Origin: Alteromonas sp. KUL49
GTDB lineage: Bacteria; Pseudomonadota; Gammaproteobacteria; Enterobacterales; Alteromonadaceae
Assembly: GCF_006538345.1 (NCBI RefSeq)
Contig: NZ_BJKL01000002.1
Coordinates: forward strand, 434,001-498,000
Length of the DNA: 64,000 bases
Direction of reading: 5' to 3'
Shown here piece after piece: positions 16,908-24,954 of this stretch. The stretch's first letter is position 1; every line of letters begins with the position of its first letter. Below the pieces are notes generated by a model. That model ran no database searches. It was not told the origin of the DNA and saw only the letters and a list, made by a program, of their open reading frames with translations. A program made the position numbers and the translations under genes.

Positions 16908-19583
16908 TTACGCGTAAAGTGGGTTAAGTTTTTCAGCGTTAATATCAAATCGCTTGATAGCTTCTGCTACCACTTTCTTATCAACGTCACCGCGTTGAGC
17001 TAGTTCGTAAAGTGATGCAACAACGATGTATGATGCGTTAACTTCAAAGTGAGTACGTAAGTTTTCACGGCTATCGCTTCGACCAAAACCGTCTGTACCT
17101 AAACAACGGTATTCAGTGTCGATAAACGCACGTACTTGGTCTGAATAGTTCTTCACATAGTCAGTGGCAGAAATCGCTGGACCTGCATCTTTAGTAATAA
17201 CCTGACCGATGTAAGGAACTTTTTGCTCTGCTTCTGGGTTAAGCATGTTGAAACGCTCAACATCTTGACCTTCACGAGCTAGCTCGTTGAATGAGGTAAC
17301 AGAGTAAACGTCAGAAGAAACTTTGTAGTCTTCAGCAAGAATCTGTGCAGCTTTGCGCACTTCGTTCAAGATAGTTCCCGAACCCATTAGCTGAACGTTA
17401 AGCTTAGATTTAGCAGCCTCAACACGCTCTAACTTATAGATACCTTTGATGATTTGTTCAGCAACATCATCACCTTCAGGCATTGCAGGGTGCTGATAGT
17501 TTTCGTTCATCAATGTTAGGTAATAGAAAACATTTTCGTTGTTACCGTACATGCGACGTAGACCGTCTTGAACAATAACTGCAACTTCGTAACCGTAAGT
17601 TGGATCGTACGTAATACAGTTAGGGATAAGGTTAGCTTGTACATGCGAGTGACCGTCTTGGTGCTGTAGACCTTCTCCATTCAGTGTCGTTCTACCGGCC
17701 GTTGCACCCAATAGGAAACCACGTGCCTGGCTATCACCCGCCGCCCATGCCATGTCGCCAACACGTTGGAAACCGAACATTGAGTAGTAGATATAGAACG
17801 GAATAGTTGTAGCATTACAGGTTGAATAAGACGTACCAGAGGCTACCCAAGATGCCATTGCACCCAGCTCGTTGATACCTTCTTGTAGTACCTGACCTTT
17901 CTTATCTTCGCGGTAGAAAGCCACTTGGTCTGCATCTTGAGGTACGTATTTTTGACCTTCATTGGCGTAAATACCTACCTGGCGGAACAAGCCTTCCATA
18001 CCGAAGGTACGAGCTTCATCAGGGATAATTGGAACAATGCGCTTACCAATTTTCTTATCTTTCAGTAGTGCATTGAGCACACGTACGAAAGTCATTGTAG
18101 ATGACACTTGACGCTCACCTGAACCTTTCAAGATAGCATCGAAAGCACTCAGCTCTGGAATTTCAAGCTGCTCTTCTGCTTGCTCACGACGAGCAGGAAG
18201 GTAACCGCCTAGAGCTTCACGACGAGCACGAAGATACTTCATTTCTTCACTGTCATCATCAAACTTGAAGTAAGGCAGATCAGCAATCTTGTCGTCTGCT
18301 ACTGGAATGTTGAAACGGTCACGGAAGGCCTTAATTGAATCAACGTCCATTTTCTTAACGTTGTGCGCAACGTTTTGCGCTTCACCAGATTGACCTAAAC
18401 CGAAACCTTTAACGGTTTTAGCAAGGATTACCGTCGGACGACCTTTAGTATCAATCGCTTTTTGATAAGCGGCATACATTTTAACTGGATCGTGACCACC
18501 ACGGTTCAAACGCCAGATGTCATCGTCAGACATATTTGCTACAAGCGCCGCTGTTTCAGGGTACTTGTTGAAGAAGTTTTCACGAGTGTACTTGCCGCCT
18601 TTAGCCTTACAGTTTTGGTATTCACCGTCGACGGTTTCGCTCATAAGCTGAATGAGTTTGCCAGATTTATCACGAGCAAGAAGTTCATCCCAATAACTAC
18701 CCCAGATAACTTTTACCACTTCCCAGCCTGCGCCGCGGAAAGTTCCTTCAAGCTCTTGGATAATTTTGCCGTTACCACGTACCGGGCCATCAAGGCGCTG
18801 AAGGTTACAATTGATAACGAAAGTAAGGTTGTCTAGACCTTCACGAGACGCAAGACCGATTGCACCCAAGCTTTCTGGCTCATCACACTCGCCATCACCC
18901 ATGTAGCAGTATACGCGCTGGTCTGAACAATCTTTGATACCGCGGTTAGTTAAGTACTTAAGGAAACGAGCAGTATAAATAGCCTGAAGTGGACCAAGAC
19001 CCATAGATACTGTTGGAAACTGCCAATAGTCCTTCATCAAGTGAGGATGCGGATAAGACGACAGACCTTCGCCTTCACATTCTTGACGGAAGTTGTTCAA
19101 CTGATCTTCAGTGAGGTTGCCTTCCATAAAAGAGCGGGCATAAATGCCCGGAGAAATATGGCCCTGCGCGAAGATAAAGTCGCCACCTTGGTTTTCATTG
19201 GGTGCTTTGAAGAAATGATTGAAGCCTACGTCGTAAAACATAGCCGATGATGCGAAGCTACCAATGTGACCACCAAGCTCTAGGTTTTTCTTAGATGCAC
19301 GCAACACAATCATCAGTGCATTCCAACGAATAGCCGCACGGATGCGCGCTTCGATGGTCAAATCACCAGGCATTTTTGGCTCTTGTGCTGCTGGAATAGT
19401 ATTGATGTAGGCAGTCGTTGCGTCATACGGTAAATGCGCCCCGCTGCGACGTGCTTTATCAATAAGTTTTTCAAGTAAGAAGTGAGCGCGTTCTACGCCT
19501 TCCTCTTCTAAAACCGACTCTAGCGCATCAATCCACTCTTTAGTTTCATTGGGATCTACATCTTGGTGCATCATATCAGTCAT
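16908..19583 (-). CDS. aceE: Pyruvate dehydrogenase E1, homodimeric type
   Basis: Thiamine-diphosphate enzyme that decarboxylates pyruvate and acetylates E2. The 891-aa length and colinear motifs match E. coli AceE: NPNETKEWIDALE near the N-terminus, the HISPGIYARSF loop, and the ThDP motif GDGECDEPES ending in INCNLQRLDGPVRGN. Later come IIPDEARTFGMEGLFRQ and a C-terminal TDGFGRSDSRENLRTHFEV. First gene of aceE-aceF(-lpd), downstream of the regulator pdhR by 172 nt. Confidence 0.97.
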   Translation of the reverse strand: MTDMMHQDVDPNETKEWIDALESVLEEEGVERAHFLLEKLIDKARRSGAHLPYDATTAYINTIPAAQEPKMPGDLTIEARIRAAIRWNALMIVLRASKKNLELGGHIGSFASSAMFYDVGFNHFFKAPNENQGGDFIFAQGHISPGIYARSFMEGNLTEDQLNNFRQECEGEGLSSYPHPHLMKDYWQFPTVSMGLGPLQAIYTARFLKYLTNRGIKDCSDQRVYCYMGDGECDEPESLGAIGLASREGLDNLTFVINCNLQRLDGPVRGNGKIIQELEGTFRGAGWEVVKVIWGSYWDELLARDKSGKLIQLMSETVDGEYQNCKAKGGKYTRENFFNKYPETAALVANMSDDDIWRLNRGGHDPVKMYAAYQKAIDTKGRPTVILAKTVKGFGLGQSGEAQNVAHNVKKMDVDSIKAFRDRFNIPVADDKIADLPYFKFDDDSEEMKYLRARREALGGYLPARREQAEEQLEIPELSAFDAILKGSGERQVSSTMTFVRVLNALLKDKKIGKRIVPIIPDEARTFGMEGLFRQVGIYANEGQKYVPQDADQVAFYREDKKGQVLQEGINELGAMASWVASGTSYSTCNATTIPFYIYYSMFGFQRVGDMAWAAGDSQARGFLLGATAGRTTLNGEGLQHQDGHSHVQANLIPNCITYDPTYGYEVAVIVQDGLRRMYGNNENVFYYLTLMNENYQHPAMPEGDDVAEQIIKGIYKLERVEAAKSKLNVQLMGSGTILNEVRKAAQILAEDYKVSSDVYSVTSFNELAREGQDVERFNMLNPEAEQKVPYIGQVITKDAGPAISATDYVKNYSDQVRAFIDTEYRCLGTDGFGRSDSRENLRTHFEVNASYIVVASLYELAQRGDVDKKVVAEAIKRFDINAEKLNPLYA

Positions 19584-19755
19584 GGTGCCATCCTATAGTT
19601 GCTGATACAGAAAATCCCTTTCGCCATAGGGTGTGGGAAAAGGGAAACTTTAATTTACGTTGTTTTTTCACGCTCATTTGAACGTGTTTTCTTATGCAGC
19701 GGTGTTGTGTACTACCACTACCGCTTGCTGCAATTCTGTTCTGCGACCTAAGTCG

Positions 19756-20502
19756 CTATATTTCTAACCGTCGAAGCGCTCGTTGCACACGGCTGTCTCG
19801 CTGGTTAATGGTCAATAGTGTTTTCTCAATGTAAGCAAGATGCGTGTTACACGCTTGGCGAGCCGCTTCGGGGTCTCGCGCCGCTATAGCTTCAACAATT
19901 TCATGACGCTGACGGCCTATATCGTCACTTACATCGGTATGCAGCGCCAACATATCTAAGTTGCGCTCAATATTTTCAACCAGCATGCTTTGCATGGTGT
20001 TCATTACGTGGAGCAGTACCATATTGTGAGAGGCTCTTGCCATAATCACATAAAACTGCCCTAGCGCTTCAGCCTGCGCTCGCTTACTTTCTTGCGGCCC
20101 TGGCGATGGTAAATCATTGAGTGCTTGTTTTAGCGCTTCATAGTCTTCAGGTTGTCCACGAAGCGCAGCATAGTAAGCAGCCATACCTTCTAGCGCGTGC
20201 CTAAATTCGAGCAAATCAAACTGCGTTTCAGGTCGTTTACTCACTAAAGCCATCAAAGGGTCTCGCATCGCAGAGTTCAAATTGCGATTAACAAAGGTGC
20301 CTCCACCTTGTTTACGCTCTACTAGACCTCTTGCTTGCAGATTTCCAATGGCTTCTCTTAGCGACGGTCGCGACACATCGAACTGCAGAGCTAGTTCTCG
20401 CTCTGGGGGAAGCTTTTGTCCTGACAGCAACGTGCCGTCCAGAATCATAGACTCCAGCTGTTCAGTAATTACATCTGCTAGCTTTTTGCGTTGCTGACGC
20501 AT
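19756..20502 (-). CDS. pdhR: Pyruvate dehydrogenase complex repressor PdhR
   Basis: GntR/FadR-type regulator that represses the pdh operon and is released by pyruvate in E. coli. The winged helix spans about residues 8-75 with GQKLPPERELALQFDVSRPS and LREAIGNLQARGLVERKQGGGTFV (contiguous region). The FCD ligand domain (about 95-230) has the FRHALEGMAAYYAA region and RQRHEIVEAI..RDPEAA. The 248-aa length is typical. A clear PdhR box lies 80-95 nt upstream of its start, indicating autoregulation together with aceEF. Confidence 0.95.
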   Translation of the reverse strand: MRQQRKKLADVITEQLESMILDGTLLSGQKLPPERELALQFDVSRPSLREAIGNLQARGLVERKQGGGTFVNRNLNSAMRDPLMALVSKRPETQFDLLEFRHALEGMAAYYAALRGQPEDYEALKQALNDLPSPGPQESKRAQAEALGQFYVIMARASHNMVLLHVMNTMQSMLVENIERNLDMLALHTDVSDDIGRQRHEIVEAIAARDPEAARQACNTHLAYIEKTLLTINQRDSRVQRALRRLEI

Positions 20503-20581
20503 ACTTGAGTTGCTTCCCTCTGCCTATCTATCTCGCTGCGTGCGTTGTTTTAAATGTAAACAATACGGTTTCACAGCACTC

Positions 20582-20597
20582 ATTGGTAATACCAATT
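20582..20597. promoter_or_regulatory. PdhR operator upstream of pdhR
   Basis: ATTGGTAATACCAATT matches the established PdhR consensus (AATTGGT-N3-ACCAATT) in all but the outermost left base. Its position before pdhR-aceEF fits autorepression relieved by pyruvate. Confidence 0.88.
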
Positions 20598-20764
20598 TAC
20601 CTTATTAGTTTAGGTTAGATCTGGAGCGTCGTAAATACTATCAGGGAAAGAAAGTGGGAAAACGAGGGTAAATAAGAAAGGTTGTCTTTTGAAAAATAAG
20701 AAAAAAAGGTTAAAAAAGGCAACTGGTCTGATGAGAGAAAAAGAGTGATTCGAGCGGGCATCAG

Positions 20765-20803
20765 CCCAACAATTGGTCAAAATTTGTTTTACCAATTGTT
20801 GGG
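20765..20803. promoter_or_regulatory. Stretched inverted repeat with PdhR-type half-sites, downstream of ampE
   Basis: CCCAACAATTGGT (20765-20777) and ACCAATTGTTGGG (20791-20803) are perfect 13-nt inverted arms 13 nt apart. Inside them are AATTGGT and ACCAATT, identical to PdhR half-sites but spaced by 13 rather than 3 bases. AAAA and TTTT inside the spacer can extend the hairpin around a TTTG loop with a single bulge. No T run follows on either strand, so it is not an ordinary terminator. The 317-nt ampE-pdhR gap otherwise holds only the PdhR box and a purine-rich stretch. Confidence 0.6.
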
Positions 20804-20819
20804 GAACTAAACGTTATTT

Positions 20820-21686
20820 TTAAGCAATGAATCCGCTCAACGTCAGTATTGACGTAGCTGCTAGCAAAAACATTACATTTCTTTTAGCTAATTTAACCAA
20901 TACTTTAGGTTCTACTGACGCGTTGTAAGTTTGCGCCTCTAACTCTTGTTCACTGAGCATCTCTGCTTTTGCAGAAACCGATGTCAAAACATCATAGGCA
21001 GACGTCTCGGGTGAGAGCACATGTTTGACCCATTCGGGCAACGCACGAGAGAAGTGACCCATGAACAATAACCCTAGTGCGGTAATTCGCACTGGAATAA
21101 AGTCCAGAGCGTACATTAAATGTCGTGCACTTGTGGCAAGAGGGTGTTTTGCAGCGCATAACGAATCTGCAGTACTTCGGCTTACAACATAAAAAATAAC
21201 ACCAGGTGCACCAAACGCCACGAACCAAAGCATTACCGCAGCGTAGTGCTGATAATTCAACCATGTCAGATGTTGCCCGAAACTGCGACCTTGTCCTCTG
21301 GCAGAGTTCTCATCGCCTTGGTTTTCACAATGACCAAGTTCATCGGTATACATGCTACAAGCCTGCAAGTCACCGCGATCGGCAGCGTTGAGAAAGCACT
21401 TATACGTAGCACGCAACGCAGGGCAACCAATAGCGATAAACAATACCAAGGTTTGCAATACAAATGTTAATGCTGAGCCCAAGAGCCAAACCTCTACGGC
21501 CGCCACTAATAAGGCAGGCGCAAGCATATAAAACCACAAGGCTAATTCTTTTGTGCTTTCAGATAACAACCCTTTTTGTTCAAGCCAATCTCGATAGGCA
21601 CGAACGTAAAATTCACCGTGCCACCTAGACGTCTTTGCTACCAGCCGCTCTATGCTCAAAACCAATAACAAACTCATCAGGATCAT
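20820..21686 (-). CDS. ampE: AmpE family membrane protein
   Basis: A 288-aa inner-membrane protein with four hydrophobic segments: the N-terminus, about 49-90, about 130-165, and the C-terminal FLLAATSILTLSGFI. It aligns in plan with AmpE, beginning with the short SLLLVLSIERL segment and a W-H motif. AmpE is co-transcribed with ampD in enterobacteria and linked to beta-lactamase induction, with no settled biochemical function. It lies 62 nt after ampD in the same direction, the E. coli order. Confidence 0.85.
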   Translation of the reverse strand: MILMSLLLVLSIERLVAKTSRWHGEFYVRAYRDWLEQKGLLSESTKELALWFYMLAPALLVAAVEVWLLGSALTFVLQTLVLFIAIGCPALRATYKCFLNAADRGDLQACSMYTDELGHCENQGDENSARGQGRSFGQHLTWLNYQHYAAVMLWFVAFGAPGVIFYVVSRSTADSLCAAKHPLATSARHLMYALDFIPVRITALGLLFMGHFSRALPEWVKHVLSPETSAYDVLTSVSAKAEMLSEQELEAQTYNASVEPKVLVKLAKRNVMFLLAATSILTLSGFIA

Positions 21687-21748
21687 AGTGCTTCCCTATT
21701 CTCTTTTGCAGTGAAGTTCAGTTGTGTTGCTGCTAATTTCAACAGCCG

Positions 21749-22288
21749 CTAAATATTACGGTTAACTTGTTGACGAAAATACGCCCAATCAAATGCAATG
21801 CCGGGATCCGTCTTGCGCCCCGGAGCAATATCATTATGCCCTACAATTCTACCCAAGGTGATCCGAGGATAAGCCTTTCTGATAAAACACGTTAACTCAA
21901 CAAGCGCATCATACTGTGCTGCTGTATAGGCCAGCGTATCAGTACCTTCTAACTCAATTCCGATAGAGTAGTCGTTACAACGGCTGACACCTTGAAAGGA
22001 AGACAAACCTGCATGCCAAGCACGATGGCTAAAGGGGACATATTGTTCTATCTGGCCATCGCGATAAATCACACAGTGTGCTGATACTTTTACCCCCTTG
22101 AGCTGTGCATAAAAGGAATGAGCACTGATGTCTAGTGTCCCAGTAAAAAGCCCTCGTATACCATCGCCGCCAAACTCCTCTGGAGGTAATGATATATTAT
22201 GGATAACAAGCAAGCTGACATCACTATCGTTGATACGCTCGTCATAATGAGGGCAATCCACTCGGACAGCCGATGGGTAATAATTCAT
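21749..22288 (-). CDS. ampD: 1,6-anhydro-N-acetylmuramyl-L-alanine amidase AmpD
   Basis: Cytoplasmic zinc amidase for recycling of anhydro-muropeptides. The 179-aa amidase_2 domain has zinc ligands in VIHNISLPPEEFG (His) and in GHNDIAPGRKTDPG (His and Asp), plus the SAHCVIYRDGQIEQYV and RAWHAG motifs. There is no signal peptide, as expected for AmpD rather than exported amidases. It is divergent from the protease-nadC pair, whereas in E. coli it is directly divergent from nadC. Confidence 0.95.
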   Translation of the reverse strand: MNYYPSAVRVDCPHYDERINDSDVSLLVIHNISLPPEEFGGDGIRGLFTGTLDISAHSFYAQLKGVKVSAHCVIYRDGQIEQYVPFSHRAWHAGLSSFQGVSRCNDYSIGIELEGTDTLAYTAAQYDALVELTCFIRKAYPRITLGRIVGHNDIAPGRKTDPGIAFDWAYFRQQVNRNI

Positions 22289-22404
22289 ACGGGTTTAAAT
22301 TTCTGTATTTAGCTCAATTAATTATAAAAGTGTGACACTTATATTTGTGAACGCAACGATAATTTCCTATCGTGGTCTTACATAAGAACAGAGAGCTGCT
22401 ACTA

Positions 22405-22673
22405 ACGGGGGCTTGTTGCGTGATAGGAACGGCTAGTGAGTTTCGTTGTTTTAGTCGATAGGAAGTCATGGGCCATTCACTTCCTTCTGAGGCATGGATG
22501 CCGAAGCAGAGCCCCCATGGAGGGGCTTGTGGCGTGAAGGGAATGGCTCATGAGTTTCATTGCTGTAGTCAACGGGAAGTCATGGGCCATTCACTTCCTT
22601 CTGAGGCATGGATGCCGAAGCAGAGTCCCCATGGAGGGGCCTGTGGCGTGAAGGGAATGGTCCATGACTTCTC
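22405..22673. repeat. Tandem array of a structured repeat, 114-bp period (one degraded and two complete units)
   Basis: Two well-kept units begin at 22461 and 22575, and a diverged right half of a third lies at 22405-22460; matching positions in all three are 114 bp apart. Each unit folds as a long hairpin. The outer arms are GAAGTCATGG-CCATTC at left and GGGAATGG-CCATGA-TTC at right. The apex core contains TGAGGCATGGATGCCGAAGC, with a GGCAT/ATGCC mini-hairpin, and an AGCCCC/GGGGCT mini-hairpin around CATGGA. The core recurs at 29958-30006. The 431-nt gap between ampD and the protease holds this array and presumably the ampD promoter. Confidence 0.85.
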
Positions 22674-22719
22674 GTAGATATAAACAACATTTACCACACA
22701 ACTTGAAAGAGGAATTCTT

Positions 22720-23226
22720 TTGACTGAACAAAAAAGCATGGGTAAGTGGATGATTGTGCTGGCTTGGATATCCGCTTTTGGCTTGTTGATTATGGTGTTT
22801 TCTGAGCTGTTGCACCGTCAGGTAAATCCAAACGCTTCTCCCGATTCCTCTCAGGTGGGGAATCGCATAGAAGTCAGACTGAAGCAAAATCGTGCTGGAC
22901 ATTACGTTACTTCCGGCTTTATTAATGGCACTAAGGTGACTTTCCTAGTTGATACAGGCGCGACAGATGTTGCAGTGCCAGCGCACTTGGCCTCTAGACT
23001 ACAAATGCAAGCTGGCAGGCAAGCATTGGCGAGTACTGCGAATGGCGTTGTGAGAATCAATGAGTCCCGCATAGATACGCTTCGTATTGGTGACATTGTA
23101 CTCAATGACGTTGAAGCAAACTTAAACCCTGGGATGCAAGGGGATGAAATTCTTCTTGGAATGAGTGTTTTGCGCCAATTGGAGTTTACTCAGCGCGGAG
23201 ATTGGTTAATATTGCGTACCCTCTAA
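22720..23226 (+). CDS. Retropepsin-like membrane-anchored aspartic protease (clan AA)
   Basis: A 168-aa protein with one N-terminal membrane helix (about residues 11-30). A single-lobe aspartic protease domain follows, with the catalytic triad VDTGAT near residue 81, preceded by GHYVTSGFINGTKVTFLV. The flap region and the ILLGMSVLRQLEF strand that completes the psi-loop are also present. Such bacterial retropepsins would work as dimers facing the periplasm; substrate is unknown. The TTG at 22720 is favoured because AGAGGA lies 7 nt upstream; ATG 22738 is the alternative. It ends 19 nt before nadC and probably shares its transcript. Confidence 0.8.
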   Translation: MTEQKSMGKWMIVLAWISAFGLLIMVFSELLHRQVNPNASPDSSQVGNRIEVRLKQNRAGHYVTSGFINGTKVTFLVDTGATDVAVPAHLASRLQMQAGRQALASTANGVVRINESRIDTLRIGDIVLNDVEANLNPGMQGDEILLGMSVLRQLEFTQRGDWLILRTL

Positions 23227-23245
23227 AGTAACACAGTGTGATTCT

Positions 23246-24100
23246 ATGACAGCCCCAACGCTAGTAGCCATTCGCGAACAAGTTTCAAACGCATTACGCG
23301 AAGACTTGGGTGGTGACGTTCTTTTAACTAATGACATAACTGCTTGTCTTATCGACGAACAAACCACAGCCACCGCAACCATAATTACAAGAGAGCCTTG
23401 CGTGGTTTGTGGCGTAGCTTGGGCAACTGAAGCGTTTGCACTGTTTAATGGCGAACTAGATATTACTTGGCATGTGAAAGATGGCGATCGGGTAGAAGCA
23501 AATACAACCCTGGCGACTCTCTCTGGTAACGCTCGAATCATTCTTACCGGCGAGCGCACCGCATTAAACTTCTTACAAACCCTTTCGGCAACGGCAACTG
23601 TGACGCATTACTACGCCGACATCCTCAAACACAGTAATACTCAGATTCTCGACACCCGCAAAACCTTGCCTGGACTCCGACTAGCGCAAAAGTATGCAGT
23701 TGCGTGTGGAGGAGGTAAAAACCATCGAATTGGGTTGTTTGATGCCTTCTTGATTAAGGAAAACCATATTTTTGCCTGCGGAGGCATTGAAAAAGCAGTA
23801 TCAACGGCAAAAACAATGAAGCCTGGAGTGCCAGTAGAAGTTGAAGTTGAAAGTATCGACGAGCTCAAAAAGGCGTTGTCTGCTAAGGCTGATATCATCA
23901 TGTTAGACAATTTCACCAACGAACAGATACAAGAGTCAGTAGCGCTGAATAACGGCCAAAGTAAACTGGAGGTGTCTGGCAATATTACTGACGCTCGACT
24001 CAGTTCATTAGCAACGTTAGGTGTAGATTACATATCTTCAGGCGCGCTGACGAAACATGTGGAAGCTATCGATTTGTCGCTTAGGATCCATATTTCATAA
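23246..24100 (+). CDS. nadC: Nicotinate-nucleotide pyrophosphorylase (quinolinate phosphoribosyltransferase)
   Basis: Makes nicotinate mononucleotide from quinolinate and PRPP in NAD biosynthesis. The 284-aa protein has the NFLQTLSATAT active-site helix, the ILDTRKTLPGLR motif and KYAVACGGGKNHRIGLFDAFLIKENH (split here at its Gly-rich centre). It ends with the phosphate-binding LEVSGNIT and VDYISSGALTKHV segments. Position next to ampD and upstream of pilA matches the E. coli nadC region. Confidence 0.97.
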   Translation: MTAPTLVAIREQVSNALREDLGGDVLLTNDITACLIDEQTTATATIITREPCVVCGVAWATEAFALFNGELDITWHVKDGDRVEANTTLATLSGNARIILTGERTALNFLQTLSATATVTHYYADILKHSNTQILDTRKTLPGLRLAQKYAVACGGGKNHRIGLFDAFLIKENHIFACGGIEKAVSTAKTMKPGVPVEVEVESIDELKKALSAKADIIMLDNFTNEQIQESVALNNGQSKLEVSGNITDARLSSLATLGVDYISSGALTKHVEAIDLSLRIHIS

Positions 24101-24120
24101 ACGTACGCCTGTTACTTTTT

Positions 24121-24145
24121 AGCGCACTCATTATCCGAGTGCGCT
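24121..24145. terminator. Hairpin after nadC, probable weak terminator
   Basis: AGCGCACTC, loop ATTATCC, GAGTGCGCT: a perfect 9-bp stem 20 nt after the nadC stop. The T run precedes rather than follows the stem on the plus strand, so termination efficiency is doubtful. The remaining roughly 300 nt up to pilA show no gene and no sigma-54 site that I could recognise. Confidence 0.45.
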
Positions 24146-24452
24146 GGTCTAATCTCTCCGCTATTTTTTCGTCGCCTTGTTCTGAAAAATACCCAAGTAT
24201 AAATTTCAACAACATTACAAACTGTTGATAAATAGTAAGTTTACAAACCTTTCTGGAATTTTTCTCACACCGTTGAGTGAGCACAATCGAAAGGTAAACA
24301 AGGGTATAATTTCCGATACTTGTCAGTGACACATTGCCTTCTATACTGAAAAACATGTACCAGGGCCGTGCCAGAGGCGACTCAGGTAACAGGTCCATTT
24401 GAACCGTCAATTTTAGAGTTAAAACGTGTTGTATACGTACCGGAGAAATACC

Positions 24453-24881
24453 ATGACTAACATGACTACCCAAAACCAAAAAGGTTTCACACTAATCGAA
24501 TTAATGATCGTTGTTGCTATTATCGGCATATTGGCGGCCATCGCTTTACCTGCATATCAAAACTACACGGAAAAAGCACGATTCACTGAAGTCACAAACG
24601 CAACGGCGGCAGCAAAAACGGCGGTAGAGATTTGTGCTCAAACTGTAGACACCTCGCTAGCACTTTGCGACGGTGGCACAAGTGGTATCCCAGCAGACGT
24701 AAGCGCTTCAGGTGCAATTGTTGGTGTAGGTACTGAGAATGGTGTGATCACTGCAACTGCTTCTCCTAATTCAGGCATTGTTGATGCTTCAAGCAATGCT
24801 GCAACTTATGTTTTAACGCCTAGTGTATCTGGTGGTCGCGTAACATGGGCTACAGCGTGTACTCCTACCACTTTGTGTTAA
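24453..24881 (+). CDS. pilA: Type IV pilin major subunit
   Basis: Prepilin of 142 aa. An 11-residue leader ending in Lys-Gly precedes the cleavage site [13 protein letters not shown], with the invariant Glu at mature position 5 and a long hydrophobic helix. Two cysteines in the central domain (EICAQT and ALCDG) and two near the end (TACTPTTLC) could form disulfides. It would be processed and N-methylated by the PilD encoded downstream. The ATG at 24453 follows GGAGAA. In E. coli the equivalent is ppdD, followed by hofB (pilB) and hofC (pilC); pilB is missing here. Confidence 0.95.
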   Translation: MTNMTTQNQKGFTLIELMIVVAIIGILAAIALPAYQNYTEKARFTEVTNATAAAKTAVEICAQTVDTSLALCDGGTSGIPADVSASGAIVGVGTENGVITATASPNSGIVDASSNAATYVLTPSVSGGRVTWATACTPTTLC

Positions 24882-24954
24882 TCACAAGTTTCTGAATGAA
24901 TTAGCCCAGCACCCGCTGGGCTAATGACCTTTCCGACCACAAAGTCTCATTATC

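Noticed and set aside
20610..20795. A 61-residue minus-strand frame between pdhR and ampE
   Set aside because: It reads through a purine-rich spacer and one arm pair of the inverted repeat; no ribosome-binding site or family match.
22405..22673. Possible CRISPR array
   Set aside because: The repeat period is 114 bp with only two to three units, the whole unit is conserved rather than alternating repeat and spacer, and no cas genes are present.
22468..22677. A 69-residue open frame with an internally repeated peptide
   Set aside because: It is the translation of the 114-bp tandem hairpin repeat and has no ribosome-binding site.
24081..24479. A 132-residue minus-strand frame between nadC and pilA
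   Set aside because: It overlaps the end of nadC and the pilA start region, and its translation looks random.
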